Positions 36,405 to 47,244 of a DNA stretch of 64,000 nt are shown piece after piece. The position numbers were made by a program, and so were the translations under genes. Origin of the DNA: Nocardioides massiliensis. Its GTDB lineage: Bacteria; Actinomycetota; Actinomycetes; Propionibacteriales; Nocardioidaceae. Position 1 is the first letter of the stretch, and each line of letters begins with the position of its first letter. The stretch lies in the NCBI RefSeq assembly GCF_030811215.1, contig NZ_JAUSQM010000001.1:744001-808000 (forward strand), read 5' to 3'. Under the pieces are notes generated by a model, which worked only from the letters and a program-made list of their open reading frames with translations, did no database searches and had not been told where the DNA came from.

Positions 36405-37304
36405 ATGGCCGACCCGAGCGACGACGTCGAGGACAAGCTCTCGCTGTCGCGGCCCTTCGGGCGCCGCAAGAAGCGCTCGCCGCGCACCGAGACCGCGCCA
36501 ACCCCACCGGCACCGCCCGAACCGCCACCCGTCGGCGCGCCGGCCGATGCGGCACCCGACGTGGTTCCCGGCGCACCTGTCGACGTCCCGAGCGGGATGC
36601 CCGCGCCCGACGACGCGACCAGGCCCGACGACAGCTCGCCCGCGGCGTGGGAGACCGGCCCCGCTCTCGACTCCGGACCGATCCCGGGATTCGTGCCGCC
36701 GCTCCCGCCGAGCGAGGACGAGGTAGCCGCTTCGACCGCGCCGCCCGCCGAGCCCGCAGCCGTCAGGGAGGCGGCGCCCCGCGCCGAGCCGACCGACCCC
36801 GACCCGGTGGAGCCCCCGCCCAGCGACATCACCGAACCGGCTCCCGTGCCGGCACCAACCGGCAACGGCCGGGACGGCGACGAGCGCGAGCCGGAGCCGT
36901 GGCGTCAGCGGGTCGACCTGCTGCCGATGCTCACCGGACGTGTCGCGGCCATCGTCGCCGGCATCGTGGTCGGCCTGCTCGGAGCCGCACTGACGTTCGC
37001 AGGCCTGAAGGGCTGCTCGGAACTGAAGGGCACCGCCTCCTGCGGCGGTCCGGGATTCTTCCTGCTGCTCGCGATCGTCGTGGTGATGGTGCTGCTGGGC
37101 GCCGTGCTGCTGACGGTGTGGGAGGTCTCCCGCCCGGGCAGCACGAGCATCCTCGGCGTCGCACTGGTGGGTGTGATCAGTCAGCTGTTCCTGGTCGACG
37201 TGCTGTTCTCGGCCTGGATGTTCGCGGTGATCCCGGCGCTCAGCGCGATCGCGTTCCTCGGCGCGTGGTGGCTGACGTCCTCCTTCGCGGAGGAGACGAC
37301 CTAG
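36405..37304 (+). CDS. Proline-rich membrane protein of unknown function
   Basis: A 299-residue protein. Residues ~1-180 are an acidic, Pro/Ala-rich disordered segment with an early basic patch (RRKKR); about 185-290 form four membrane helices with two cysteines in the first outer loop (GCSELKGTASCGG). This resembles actinobacterial membrane proteins with long cytoplasmic tails, but I recognise no family. The ATG is 6 nt after CAGACT, so it may be leaderless. Neighbours are unrelated. Confidence 0.75.
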   Translation: MADPSDDVEDKLSLSRPFGRRKKRSPRTETAPTPPAPPEPPPVGAPADAAPDVVPGAPVDVPSGMPAPDDATRPDDSSPAAWETGPALDSGPIPGFVPPLPPSEDEVAASTAPPAEPAAVREAAPRAEPTDPDPVEPPPSDITEPAPVPAPTGNGRDGDEREPEPWRQRVDLLPMLTGRVAAIVAGIVVGLLGAALTFAGLKGCSELKGTASCGGPGFFLLLAIVVVMVLLGAVLLTVWEVSRPGSTSILGVALVGVISQLFLVDVLFSAWMFAVIPALSAIAFLGAWWLTSSFAEETT

Positions 37305-37345
37305 GGCGACCTGCAACTCTGCGGTTGCGCTTCCCGGGCTGTATG

Positions 37346-37363
37346 TGCAACATTGGTGTTGCA
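37346..37363. promoter_or_regulatory. ArsR-type operator (TGCAACA-TTGG-TGTTGCA)
   Basis: A perfect 7-bp inverted repeat 44 bp upstream of the SRPBCC-arsR operon. A related half-match, TGCAAC-N6-GTTGCG, lies at 37312-37329. It is the likely binding site of the ArsR protein encoded downstream. Confidence 0.65.
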
Positions 37364-37406
37364 CTTGGTTCGCACCCGGTGGACCGCCGCCGAGAGGACA
37401 CCCCCG

Positions 37407-37922
37407 ATGACCGCAGCCCCCGACCGCGCCGGCTCCCCGATACCGGCCCAGACGGAGCTCCTCGAGCTCGACGTCCCCGACACCATCGAGCAGTCCGTCC
37501 GGATCGCCGCGCCTGTCGAGCGCGTCTGGGCGCTGGTCAGCGAGCCCGGTTGGTTCGCCAATGTCGACGCCCTCACCGCGCACCGCCTGGAGCGCGACGG
37601 CGACCTGACGACGGTGCACGACCCCGTCCACGGCCCGTTCGTCTTCCGCACCATGGCGCTCGAGCCGCCGACGTACGCCGCCTTCCGGTGGCTGGCCGAC
37701 GCCGCGGACCCCGGCGGCGCCTCCACCCTCGTCGAGTTCACCCTCACGCCGTACGACGGCGGAGTGGAGCTGCGGGTAGTCGAGAGCGGCTTCGCCACCC
37801 TGCCGGGAGACGCGCGCAAGCGCCGCGCGGTCTACGACGAGAACGTCGACGGCTGGGAGACCGAGCTCCGGCTCGCCCAGGAGCACCTCGAAGCCGGCGG
37901 GGGCGCACTCAGTGTCGGCTGA
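37407..37922 (+). CDS. SRPBCC (AHSA1/START-like) domain protein
   Basis: A 171-residue helix-grip protein with IEQSVRIAAPVERVWALVSEPGWFA (read as IEQSVRIAAPVERVW and ALVSEPGWFA) and the C-terminal amphipathic helix WETELRLAQEHLE. AHSA1-like proteins bind hydrophobic ligands in a cavity. ATG 37407 has GAGAGGA 9 nt upstream. Its stop overlaps the start region of an ArsR gene, a common actinobacterial pair in which the SRPBCC protein may bind the ligand and ArsR represses the operon. Confidence 0.85.
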   Translation: MTAAPDRAGSPIPAQTELLELDVPDTIEQSVRIAAPVERVWALVSEPGWFANVDALTAHRLERDGDLTTVHDPVHGPFVFRTMALEPPTYAAFRWLADAADPGGASTLVEFTLTPYDGGVELRVVESGFATLPGDARKRRAVYDENVDGWETELRLAQEHLEAGGGALSVG

Positions 37923-38250
37923 GTCAGCCACCTCTGCCACGCCGACCCGCACCCAGGTGCTGGCGGCACTGGCCGACGAGACCCGCTGGGAGATCCTCGC
38001 CCGCCTCGGGGCTGCACCCGCGTCCGCCTCCGCCCTCGCCGCCGAGCTCCCCGTGACCCGGCAGGCCATCGCCCGCCACCTCGGCGTGCTCGAGGCGGCG
38101 GGACTGGTGAGGTCCGAGCAGGTCGGCCGCGAGCTGCGCTTCCAGGCACTCGGCGCTGCTCTCAGCGCGGCGGCGCGCGACCTCGAGGCGATCGCCGCCG
38201 GCTGGGAGCGGCGGTTGGACCGGCTGCGGGAGCAGGCCGAGCAGGGCTGA
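37912..38250 (+). CDS. ArsR family transcriptional regulator
   Basis: A 112-residue winged-helix regulator (LADETRWEILARLGAAPASA; helix-turn-helix ELPVTRQAIARHLGVLEAAG at about residues 47-66). It lacks the metal-binding cysteines of arsenic or cadmium sensors, so a non-metal signal is likely. It overlaps the SRPBCC gene by 11 bp and starts at GTG 37912. A TGCAACA palindrome upstream of the operon is the likely target. Confidence 0.88.
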   Translation: MSAESATSATPTRTQVLAALADETRWEILARLGAAPASASALAAELPVTRQAIARHLGVLEAAGLVRSEQVGRELRFQALGAALSAAARDLEAIAAGWERRLDRLREQAEQG

Positions 38251-38337
38251 CAATCGGACATTTCGGACAAAACCCGTGTCCGTGGGTGTCGATCGGGTAC
38301 CTCATCGGGTCCGACATCGTCGACCCGAGAGGACCCC

Positions 38338-38796
38338 GTGCTGACGTCCCGTCTTGCCCGTCGTTGTCTCGCCCCGCTGGTGCTCATGGCTGCCTCGCTG
38401 ACGCCGACGATCGCGCAGGCCGACCTCACGCAGGCCCAGGCCGAGCGTCGTACCCTCGCCTGGCACAACCAGGCCCGCGCCAACGCCGACCTCGTACGGC
38501 TACGGCAGGCGCCGTGCCTGAAGCGAACCGCGCGCGTGCAGGCGCAGCGTCAGGCCAACCAGCAGCGGATGTTCCACCAGCCGCTGCGCCCGGTCCTGAA
38601 GCGGTGCAACCTCCGGATGGTCGGGGAGAACGTCGCGCAGGGCTACCGCATGCCCGCCGGCGTGCACCGGGCCTGGATGCGCAGCCCCGGCCACCGCGCC
38701 AACATCCTGGAGCCCAGCTACCGCATGGTCGGGGTCGCGCGGGCGCGTGCCCAGAACGGCGACCTCTACTGGGCGGTGGTGTTCGGCCACCGCTGA
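38338..38796 (+). CDS. Secreted CAP/SCP-domain protein
   Basis: A 152-residue protein with a signal peptide (about 1-29, cleavage after IAQA) and a CAP domain: HNQARANADL (His of the cavity), GENVAQGYRMP, HRAWMRSPGHRANILEPSYRMVG (split at the second His). Two cysteines (about 61 and 85) could form a disulfide. CAP proteins are extracellular and often bind lipids. GTG 38338 follows GAGAGGACCCC. It is highly basic and stands alone as a transcription unit. Confidence 0.88.
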   Translation: MLTSRLARRCLAPLVLMAASLTPTIAQADLTQAQAERRTLAWHNQARANADLVRLRQAPCLKRTARVQAQRQANQQRMFHQPLRPVLKRCNLRMVGENVAQGYRMPAGVHRAWMRSPGHRANILEPSYRMVGVARARAQNGDLYWAVVFGHR

Positions 38797-38832
38797 GCGC
38801 GGGACACCCCGTGACCCCGTGGCGGCGCGCCG

Positions 38833-41180
<2,348 letters not shown>

Positions 41181-41299
41181 GGGTGCTCCTGACGTGCGAG
41201 AAAGGCTGCGAACGCCTGCGATTCTACGGGCGTACGTCGGGCGTGCCCGGAGCGCCGACGCGGGCTGGACACCCCCGCGTGGCACCGGTCACAACGGCG

Positions 41300-41926
41300 T
41301 CAGGACTCGAGCATCTGCTCGGCCGCCGCGACCTGCTCGGACTCGCCTTCGAGGTCGATGTCGAGCCGGTCGTGGGCGACCACCGACTGCAGCGCACGCA
41401 GCGCGCCGCTGGCCTCGCCGCCCCACGAGGAGACGTAGGAGAACTGCCACCACCACAGGGCCTCGCTGATGCGGCCGGCGCGGAAGTGACGCAGACCGTG
41501 GGCCAGGGCGGCGGCCACGCTGGAGAGGTCGTCGGAGAGCCGGGAGGAGACCAGCTCGGGCGGGTGGACGTAGGGGTCGAAGACCTCGGTGTAGTCGTCG
41601 ACGCCGTCGAGCAGCGTGGCCAGGCGCAGCCGCATCTCGTCGAGATCGGGGTCGGGCCCGGCGTCGGGCTGGAACTGCTCGACCGGCTCGAAGTCGGTCT
41701 GCACCCCCAGCCGCGCGCCCGCCAGGAGGACCTGGCTGACCTCGAGGAGGAGCAGGCCGATCGCGCGACCGCCGGCCTCGCCGCGGGCGATCGCCTGCAG
41801 GGCGAGCAGGAAGCTCTCGACCTGGTCGGCGATCTGCTGGGCGAAATCCTCGACGTCGCTGGTGACGCCCGGCTCGGCGGGCGGGTGGACCTCGTCCGTC
41901 GCGGGCAGGTGCTCAGTCGTCGACAC
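41300..41926 (-). CDS. DUF5063 family protein
   Basis: A 208-residue acidic, mainly helical protein matching the DUF5063 family, which is usually found next to recR in actinobacteria. The C-terminal half holds [20 protein letters not shown], an aromatic-rich conserved segment. The GTG start follows GAAGGGAG and lies inside the recR coding end (14-bp overlap), so the two are coupled. The biochemical role is unknown; the genomic link suggests replication or repair. Confidence 0.82.
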   Translation of the reverse strand: MSTTEHLPATDEVHPPAEPGVTSDVEDFAQQIADQVESFLLALQAIARGEAGGRAIGLLLLEVSQVLLAGARLGVQTDFEPVEQFQPDAGPDPDLDEMRLRLATLLDGVDDYTEVFDPYVHPPELVSSRLSDDLSSVAAALAHGLRHFRAGRISEALWWWQFSYVSSWGGEASGALRALQSVVAHDRLDIDLEGESEQVAAAEQMLES

Positions 41927-42512
41927 TGCGTCTCCCTTCGAAGGCCCGACCCAAGGTGACCTCGTCGGCGTACTCGAGGTCGCCACCTACGGGCAGTCCA
42001 CTCGCCAACCGCGTCAAGCGCAAGCCCAGGTCCTTGAGGAGCCGCGTCAGGTAGGTCGCGGTCGCCTCGCCCTCGAGGTTGGGATCGGTGGCCAGGATGA
42101 TCTCGGTGATCTGGCCGTCGGAGAGCCGCTGGAGCAGCTCCTTGATGCGCAGCTGGTCGGGTCCGATGCCCTCGATGGGGCTGATCGCGCCGCCGAGGAC
42201 GTGGTAGCGGCCGCGGAACTCCCGCGTGCGCTCGACCGCGACGACGTCCTTGGACTCCTCGACCACGCACAGCACCGTCGGGTCGCGGCGCGGGTCGCGG
42301 CAGATCCGGCACTGCTCCTCCTCCGCAACGTTGCCGCAGACCACGCAGAAGCGGACCTTGTCCTTGACCTCGGTCAAGACCGAGGCGAGGCGGCGTACGT
42401 CGGCCGGATCGGCCTGCAGCACGTGGAAGGCGATGCGCTGGGCACTCTTGGGCCCGACGCCCGGGAGCCGACCGAGCTCGTCGATCAGGTCCTGGACGAT
42501 CCCCTCATACAC
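41913..42512 (-). CDS. recR: Recombination protein RecR
   Basis: A 199-residue protein (the standard length) with a helix-hairpin-helix ([20 protein letters not shown]), a zinc finger (Cys-x2-Cys ... Cys-x2-Cys in [19 protein letters not shown]) and a Toprim domain ([16 protein letters not shown]). It clamps DNA with RecO and RecF in gap repair. GTG 42512 gives the canonical N-terminus [13 protein letters not shown] and overlaps the end of ybaB by 8 bp. Confidence 0.96.
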   Translation of the reverse strand: MYEGIVQDLIDELGRLPGVGPKSAQRIAFHVLQADPADVRRLASVLTEVKDKVRFCVVCGNVAEEEQCRICRDPRRDPTVLCVVEESKDVVAVERTREFRGRYHVLGGAISPIEGIGPDQLRIKELLQRLSDGQITEIILATDPNLEGEATATYLTRLLKDLGLRLTRLASGLPVGGDLEYADEVTLGRAFEGRRSVDD

Positions 42513-42993
42513 CCTGGCTACCGCCGGGTCGCTGCTCGTCGGCGTGCTCGTCGGCGGAGTCGGTCTCGGCGTCGTCGCGCGCCGGGAGGCTGAAACCGGC
42601 GGGGCGGGCGTCGCCACTCTGGCCGGCGTCACCGCCGCCGAAGAGTGCTCCGAGGTCACCGCCCCCGAGCGCGTCACCGAGGCCGGCGAGGGGGTTCATC
42701 GCCTGTTGGGCGATGGACTCCGCCTGGGTACGGGCGACGCGGTAGGCGGCGACGATCATGTCGCCGAGGTCGGCGAGGCTCTCCTCGTCGTGGGCATCGT
42801 GGTAGCCGGCGTCGATCTGGACGCCCGCGAGCTCGCCGGTGCCGGTGACCGTCACCGTGACCGAGCCGACCGTGCCCTCGACGCGCTCGTGCTCGAGCTG
42901 CTGCTGGGCCGACACCAGCTGCTCCTGCATGGCCTGGGCCTGCTGGAGGAGGCTGTTCATGTCGAAGCCGCCCTCACCGAAGGGGTTGGTCAT
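42505..42993 (-). CDS. YbaB/EbfC family nucleoid-associated protein
   Basis: A 162-residue protein with the YbaB core ([37 protein letters not shown]). A long low-complexity C-terminal extension (about 100-162, Gly/Asp/Ala-rich) is found mainly in actinobacteria. YbaB proteins bind DNA as dimers. The gene lies between dnaX and recR, the usual place. Confidence 0.93.
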   Translation of the reverse strand: MTNPFGEGGFDMNSLLQQAQAMQEQLVSAQQQLEHERVEGTVGSVTVTVTGTGELAGVQIDAGYHDAHDEESLADLGDMIVAAYRVARTQAESIAQQAMNPLAGLGDALGGGDLGALFGGGDAGQSGDARPAGFSLPARDDAETDSADEHADEQRPGGSQGV

Positions 42994-43044
42994 CGCGGGT
43001 CTCCTGGACTGGTCGGGGGCGTGGTTGGGGTGTGGCCGGGGCGC

Positions 43045-45294
43045 TCAGTCATGCGGGATCTCCTCGATGACGACGGCGCCGAGGGTGCGCTGCAGGAGCT
43101 CGGCGCCGGCCAGCCCCTGGTCCTCGGCGTCGGGGTCGTCGGGGTGGACGTCGTCGTCGGAGGGCCCGGTGGGTCCCGCCTGACCGGTGGGACCGTTGCG
43201 GGTGGCTTGGATCGCCTCCCGGGCGCGGGCGACGGCCTCGGGGTCGGTCGGGCGGTTGAGCTGGACCTCCGGAGCCGGCGGCGCCGGGGTCGGTGTGCTC
43301 CCCTCGCCGGGTGTCGGGGCCGGAGGCGGCGCCGCGCTAACGGGGCCGCCACCCGCCGCGGGGGACGCGGCGGCGTCCGGCACGCCGGCCGGGGTGGTTG
43401 CCGGCGCGGACGGCGCGGCAGCAGGGGGGCCGGCGGTGGGGGGCGTGGCCGTCGCGGGCCGGGTGATGCGCGGCTCGCTCGCGGGATCGGCCCCGGGCTG
43501 CACGGCGGGGTCGACGATGGCGTCGACCCGCCACTCGCGCCCGATCACGTCGACCGCTGCCTGGCGCAGGATCTGCTCGCTGCCGCTGGACAGGAACGAG
43601 TCGCGCGCGCCGGCGTTGAGCAACGCGATGGTCAGCGTCTGCTCGTCGACGGCGACGACCTGGGCGTTCTGGCTGAGCAGGATCCAGGTGAAGCGCCGCT
43701 TGAGCTTCACCGCGTCGAGGATCGCCGGCCACAGCCGACGGACGTCGGCCAGCCCGAAGCCGGTCGTCACGGTCGCGCTGTCGTCGGCGGCCGGTGGGTC
43801 TGCCGGCGGGGTCGGCTCGGCAGGCGTCGCGGGCTGGGCAGCCGGCTCCGCGACGTGCTCCTGCGTCGCGGGCGCGGTGGGCGTCGCGGTCGGCTCGGGC
43901 CAGGCGGACGACTCGGCCGCGGCCGCCGGTGCGGCCGGCGGTGCAGCGGCCGGTGCGGCGGGGGGCGCCCCGGCCTGACGGGTGGGCGCGGGGGCAGGGG
44001 CGGGCGACGCTTCCTGCGTAGGCTCCGCGGCCGGGGTGACCGGCGTGGGAGCGGGGCGCGGTGCGACCGGGACCTCTGCGGCGTACGACGGTGGGGGCGT
44101 GGGCTGCGCGGCGGTCGGGGTGCCCTCGATGCTCATGCGCCGCTCGATGCGGTCGAGGCGCGCGAGGATCCCGTCGGTCGAGTCGTCGGCGCCGGGCAGC
44201 AGGACCCGGGCGCAGATGAGCTCGAGCAGCAGCCGCGGCGCGGTGGCCCCGCGCATCTCGGTGAGCCCGGTGGCGACCAGGTCGGCGGAGCGGCTGAGGT
44301 CGGCGCGGCCGAAGCGGGCGGCCTGGGCGACGAGCCGCTCGGCGGCGTCCTCCGGCACGTCGATGAGACCCGTGGCCGGGGCGTCGGGGACCGCGGCGAT
44401 GATCACGAGATCGCGCAGGCGGCGCAGCAGGTCCTCGGTGAAGCGGCGGGGATCCTGGCCGGTCTCGATCACCTTGTCGACGACCGCGAAGACCGAGGCG
44501 CCGTCACCGGCGGCGAAGGCGTCGACGACCTCGTCGAGCAGGCTGTCGGGGGTGTAGCCGAGCAACGCGGTCGCCAGGTCGTAGGTGACCCCCTCGGGGC
44601 CCGCACCGCCCATCAGCTGGTCGAGCACGGAGAGGGTGTCGCGCGCCGAGCCCCCGCCGGCGCGGACGACCAGCGGCAGCGCGGCCGGCTCGATGGCGAC
44701 CTGCTCGGCGGCACACAGCTCGGAGAGGTAGGCCGAGAGGGTCCGCGGCGCGATCAGCCGGAACGGGTAGTGGTGGGTGCGCGAGCGGATCGTGCCGATG
44801 ACCTTCTCGGGCTCGGTCGTGGCGAAGATGAACTTGAGGTGCTCCGGGGGCTCCTCGACGAGCTTGAGCAGGGCGTTGAAGCCCTGCGTCGTGACCATGT
44901 GGGCCTCGTCGATGATGTAGACCTTGTAGCGGCTCGACACCGGCGCGAAGAACGCCCGCTCGCGCAGGTCGCGGGCGTCGTCGACACCACCGTGGCTGGC
45001 GGCGTCGATCTCGATGACGTCGATCGAGCCGGGCCCGCCGCGCGCGAGGTCCTGGCAAGAGCGGCACTGGCCGCACGGCTCCGGCGTCGGACCCTGCTCG
45101 CAGTTGAGCGCGCGCGCCAGGATCCGCGCGCTGGTGGTCTTGCCACACCCACGCGGGCCGGAGAAGAGATAAGCGTGGTTGACGCGGTTGTTCGCCAGCG
45201 CAGCACGCAGCGGCCCGGTGACGTGATCTTGACCGATGACCTCGGCGAACGTCTCGGGCCGGTAGCGGCGGTAGAGGGCGAGGGGGGCGTCCAC
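43045..45294 (-). CDS. dnaX: DNA polymerase III subunit gamma/tau
   Basis: A 749-residue clamp-loader ATPase: Walker A GPRGCGKT (46-53), zinc-binding cysteines 65, 74, 77 and 80, Walker B/DEAH-like IIDEAHMVT and sensor SRTHHYPFRL. After about residue 370 there is a long Pro/Ala-rich linker interrupted by a conserved tau-like domain (WPAILDAVKLKRRFTWILLS) and a variable tail. GTG 45294 is preceded by TACTGT at leaderless distance. No programmed frameshift heptamer was noticed, so one long form is expected. Confidence 0.95.
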   Translation of the reverse strand: MDAPLALYRRYRPETFAEVIGQDHVTGPLRAALANNRVNHAYLFSGPRGCGKTTSARILARALNCEQGPTPEPCGQCRSCQDLARGGPGSIDVIEIDAASHGGVDDARDLRERAFFAPVSSRYKVYIIDEAHMVTTQGFNALLKLVEEPPEHLKFIFATTEPEKVIGTIRSRTHHYPFRLIAPRTLSAYLSELCAAEQVAIEPAALPLVVRAGGGSARDTLSVLDQLMGGAGPEGVTYDLATALLGYTPDSLLDEVVDAFAAGDGASVFAVVDKVIETGQDPRRFTEDLLRRLRDLVIIAAVPDAPATGLIDVPEDAAERLVAQAARFGRADLSRSADLVATGLTEMRGATAPRLLLELICARVLLPGADDSTDGILARLDRIERRMSIEGTPTAAQPTPPPSYAAEVPVAPRPAPTPVTPAAEPTQEASPAPAPAPTRQAGAPPAAPAAAPPAAPAAAAESSAWPEPTATPTAPATQEHVAEPAAQPATPAEPTPPADPPAADDSATVTTGFGLADVRRLWPAILDAVKLKRRFTWILLSQNAQVVAVDEQTLTIALLNAGARDSFLSSGSEQILRQAAVDVIGREWRVDAIVDPAVQPGADPASEPRITRPATATPPTAGPPAAAPSAPATTPAGVPDAAASPAAGGGPVSAAPPPAPTPGEGSTPTPAPPAPEVQLNRPTDPEAVARAREAIQATRNGPTGQAGPTGPSDDDVHPDDPDAEDQGLAGAELLQRTLGAVVIEEIPHD

Positions 45295-45392
45295 ACGTGA
45301 ACAGTAACCAGGACCGCCGACAACGGGGCACCCCGCCGTACGCCGGTCCAGAAGAGCGGTGAGAGCGACCCCACGGCGGGGTAAGGACGGGC

Positions 45393-46874
45393 ATGACCGC
45401 TGACGCGCTCGAGCCCCACGCCCTGGTCCGCCTGCTCGGCAAGCCGACCGCGGAGTTCACCGTCACAGACCTCGAGCACGCGGTGGAGGAGCTCGGGTTG
45501 CGCCAGGTCAACTTGCGCTACGTCGGTGGCGACGGGCGGCTCAAGACCATCGCCTTCCCGATCAACTCGCGCGCGCACCTGCGCGAGGTGCTGACGTACG
45601 GCGAGCGGGTCGACGGCTCGAGCGTGTTCCCCGGCACGGGGACCGAGGACAGTGACGTGTACGTCGTACCCCGTCATCGCACCGCGTTCGTGAACCCGTT
45701 CGGCGAGCGACGGTCCCTGGACGTGCTGTGCGCGTTCTACGGCGCCGACGGCGAGCCGCTGCCGCACGCCCGCGAGCAGATCGTCCGCACTGCCGCTGAG
45801 GTGCTGCACGAGCAGACCGGCATGACGCTGGAGGTGTTCGGCGAGCTGGAGTATTACCTCGTCGAGGATCTCGACGAGCGCTTCGCCGTGGAGGAGGAGC
45901 GCGGCTACCAGGAGTCCGCGCCGTTCTCGAAGGGCCAACAACTGCGCGAGGAGGTGCTCGGCCACCTGTCGTCGATGGGGCTGGCGCTGAAGTACGCCCA
46001 CGGCGAGGTCGGCAACATCCGCGAGGACGACCGGCAGCTGGTGCAGCACGAGATCGAGTTCTGGCCGGTCCCGGTCGAGGAGGCCGCGGACGCGCTGGTG
46101 ATCGCCAAGTGGGTCGTCCGGGAGGTCGCCGACCGCCACGGAGTGGAGGTGACGTTCGCACCGACGGTGAGTTCCAGCGGGGCGGGCAGCGGGCTGCACG
46201 TCCACGCCCGGCTGGTCCGGGACGGGGTCAACGCCCTCGTCGACGACGAGGGCGAGCTGACCGACACCGGGCGACGGCTGATCGCGGGCCTGCTCGAGGC
46301 GGCGCCTGCCCTGACCGCGTTCGGCAACACCGTGCCCACGTCCTACCTCCGGTTCGCCGAGGGCTCCGAGTCACCCGAGGGCGTGTCCTGGGCCGCGACC
46401 GACCGCACCGGGCTGGTGCGGGTGCCGTTGGCGTGGGGTGGCGGGGTCCTGCCGCGGATGGTCGCCCACGCCAATCCCCACCACGCCGAGCCCGTGCCCG
46501 TGCCCGACGTCGGCCCGCAGACGGTCGAGCTGCGCCTGGCGGACGGCTCCGCCGACGTACACCTGCTGCTGGCCGGGATGGCGGTCGCGGCCCGCCACGG
46601 CCTCACCGACCCCGACAGCCTCGAGCGGGCTGCGCGGTGGAACGCCGACGACCACGACGACTTCGCGCAGCTGCCGTCATCCAGCGCGGCGTCGGCCGAC
46701 GCCCTCGACGAGGCGCGGGACATGTTCGAGGCCGACGGGGTCTTCCCGGGCGAGCTCATCGACGCCGTGCTCGAGGACCTGCGCGCCAACACCGACGGCA
46801 CCCTGGCGAAGAAGGCCGCCAAGAGCGACAGCGCCCGTGCCGAGCTGATCCGGAAGTACTGGCACGTGGGCTGA
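45393..46874 (+). CDS. Glutamine synthetase-like enzyme (divergent)
   Basis: A 493-residue protein with the GS fold: beta-grasp N-terminal domain (RYVGGDGRLKTIAFP), metal-binding glutamates in EVFGELEYYL and GEVGNIREDDRQLVQHEIEF (read as two pieces), ATP/ammonia-side GSGLHVHARL, and ELRLADGSADVHLLL near the end. Canonical sites differ: the usual NR before AxVRIP is Asp-Arg in SWAATDRTGLVRVP, and the adenylylation tyrosine motif is absent. It is probably not the main ammonia-assimilating GS; gamma-glutamylation of another amine is possible. ATG 45393 has TAAGGA upstream. Confidence 0.8.
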   Translation: MTADALEPHALVRLLGKPTAEFTVTDLEHAVEELGLRQVNLRYVGGDGRLKTIAFPINSRAHLREVLTYGERVDGSSVFPGTGTEDSDVYVVPRHRTAFVNPFGERRSLDVLCAFYGADGEPLPHAREQIVRTAAEVLHEQTGMTLEVFGELEYYLVEDLDERFAVEEERGYQESAPFSKGQQLREEVLGHLSSMGLALKYAHGEVGNIREDDRQLVQHEIEFWPVPVEEAADALVIAKWVVREVADRHGVEVTFAPTVSSSGAGSGLHVHARLVRDGVNALVDDEGELTDTGRRLIAGLLEAAPALTAFGNTVPTSYLRFAEGSESPEGVSWAATDRTGLVRVPLAWGGGVLPRMVAHANPHHAEPVPVPDVGPQTVELRLADGSADVHLLLAGMAVAARHGLTDPDSLERAARWNADDHDDFAQLPSSSAASADALDEARDMFEADGVFPGELIDAVLEDLRANTDGTLAKKAAKSDSARAELIRKYWHVG

Positions 46875-46886
46875 CGCGGGCATAAG

Positions 46887-46978
46887 AAGGCCCCCCGCGC
46901 ACCCGACAGAGCTCACTTACCCTTGCTGTCTTCCGACCCTGGGGGAGTTGGGCGAGATGCCGCCGCACGGGGGGTTGC
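46887..46978 (-). ncRNA. ffs: Signal recognition particle RNA (small bacterial type)
   Basis: The minus strand shows the conserved SRP domain IV loop: CCCAGGGTCGGAAGACAGC followed by AAGGGTAAGTG, matching the GGTnCGGAAG...AGCA pattern. Its outer arms CCCCCC and GGGGGG can pair, and the 3' end runs into CCTTCTTAT. A TAGACT box (46983-46988, minus strand) lies about 7 nt upstream of the 5' end. End positions are approximate (a few bases). SRP RNA binds Ffh for co-translational membrane targeting. Confidence 0.85.
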
Positions 46979-47104
46979 CCCGAGTCTAGGCAGCGGGTCC
47001 AGCGGTTGTCGAAGCGGGGCGTACGGCGCGCGCATGCGGCCCGCGGGGGGCCGAAACCCGCACCAGATTTCTCGGGCACGACGGCCACCGGTAACCTCTG
47101 CGGC

Positions 47105-47189
47105 GGAGGTATCGCCTAGTGGCCTATGGCGCTCGCTTGGAAAGCGGGTTGGGTTAACGCCCTCGGGGGTTCGAATCCCCCTACCTCCG
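47105..47189 (+). tRNA. tRNA-Ser (GGA)
   Basis: An 85-nt class II tRNA: acceptor arms GGAGGTA / TACCTCC, anticodon loop TTGGAAA (anticodon GGA), a long variable arm, and T-loop TTCGAAT. CCA is not encoded. It diverges from the SRP RNA gene. Confidence 0.95.
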
Positions 47190-47195
47190 CCGAGT

Positions 47196-47226
47196 CGAGG
47201 CCGGTCGCGATCCGCGGCCGGCCTCG
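47196..47226 (+). terminator. Terminator hairpin after tRNA-Ser
   Basis: CGAGGCCGG and CCGGCCTCG form a 9-bp stem directly after the tRNA, with no T-tract. It also lies 18 bp beyond the end of the convergent antiporter gene. Confidence 0.65.
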
Positions 47227-47244
47227 TCGCACGTCCGGGCTCGC

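Noticed and set aside
42226-45300. 1024-codon plus-strand frame opposite dnaX, ybaB and recR
   Set aside because: Fully antisense to conserved genes; no start signal or motif.
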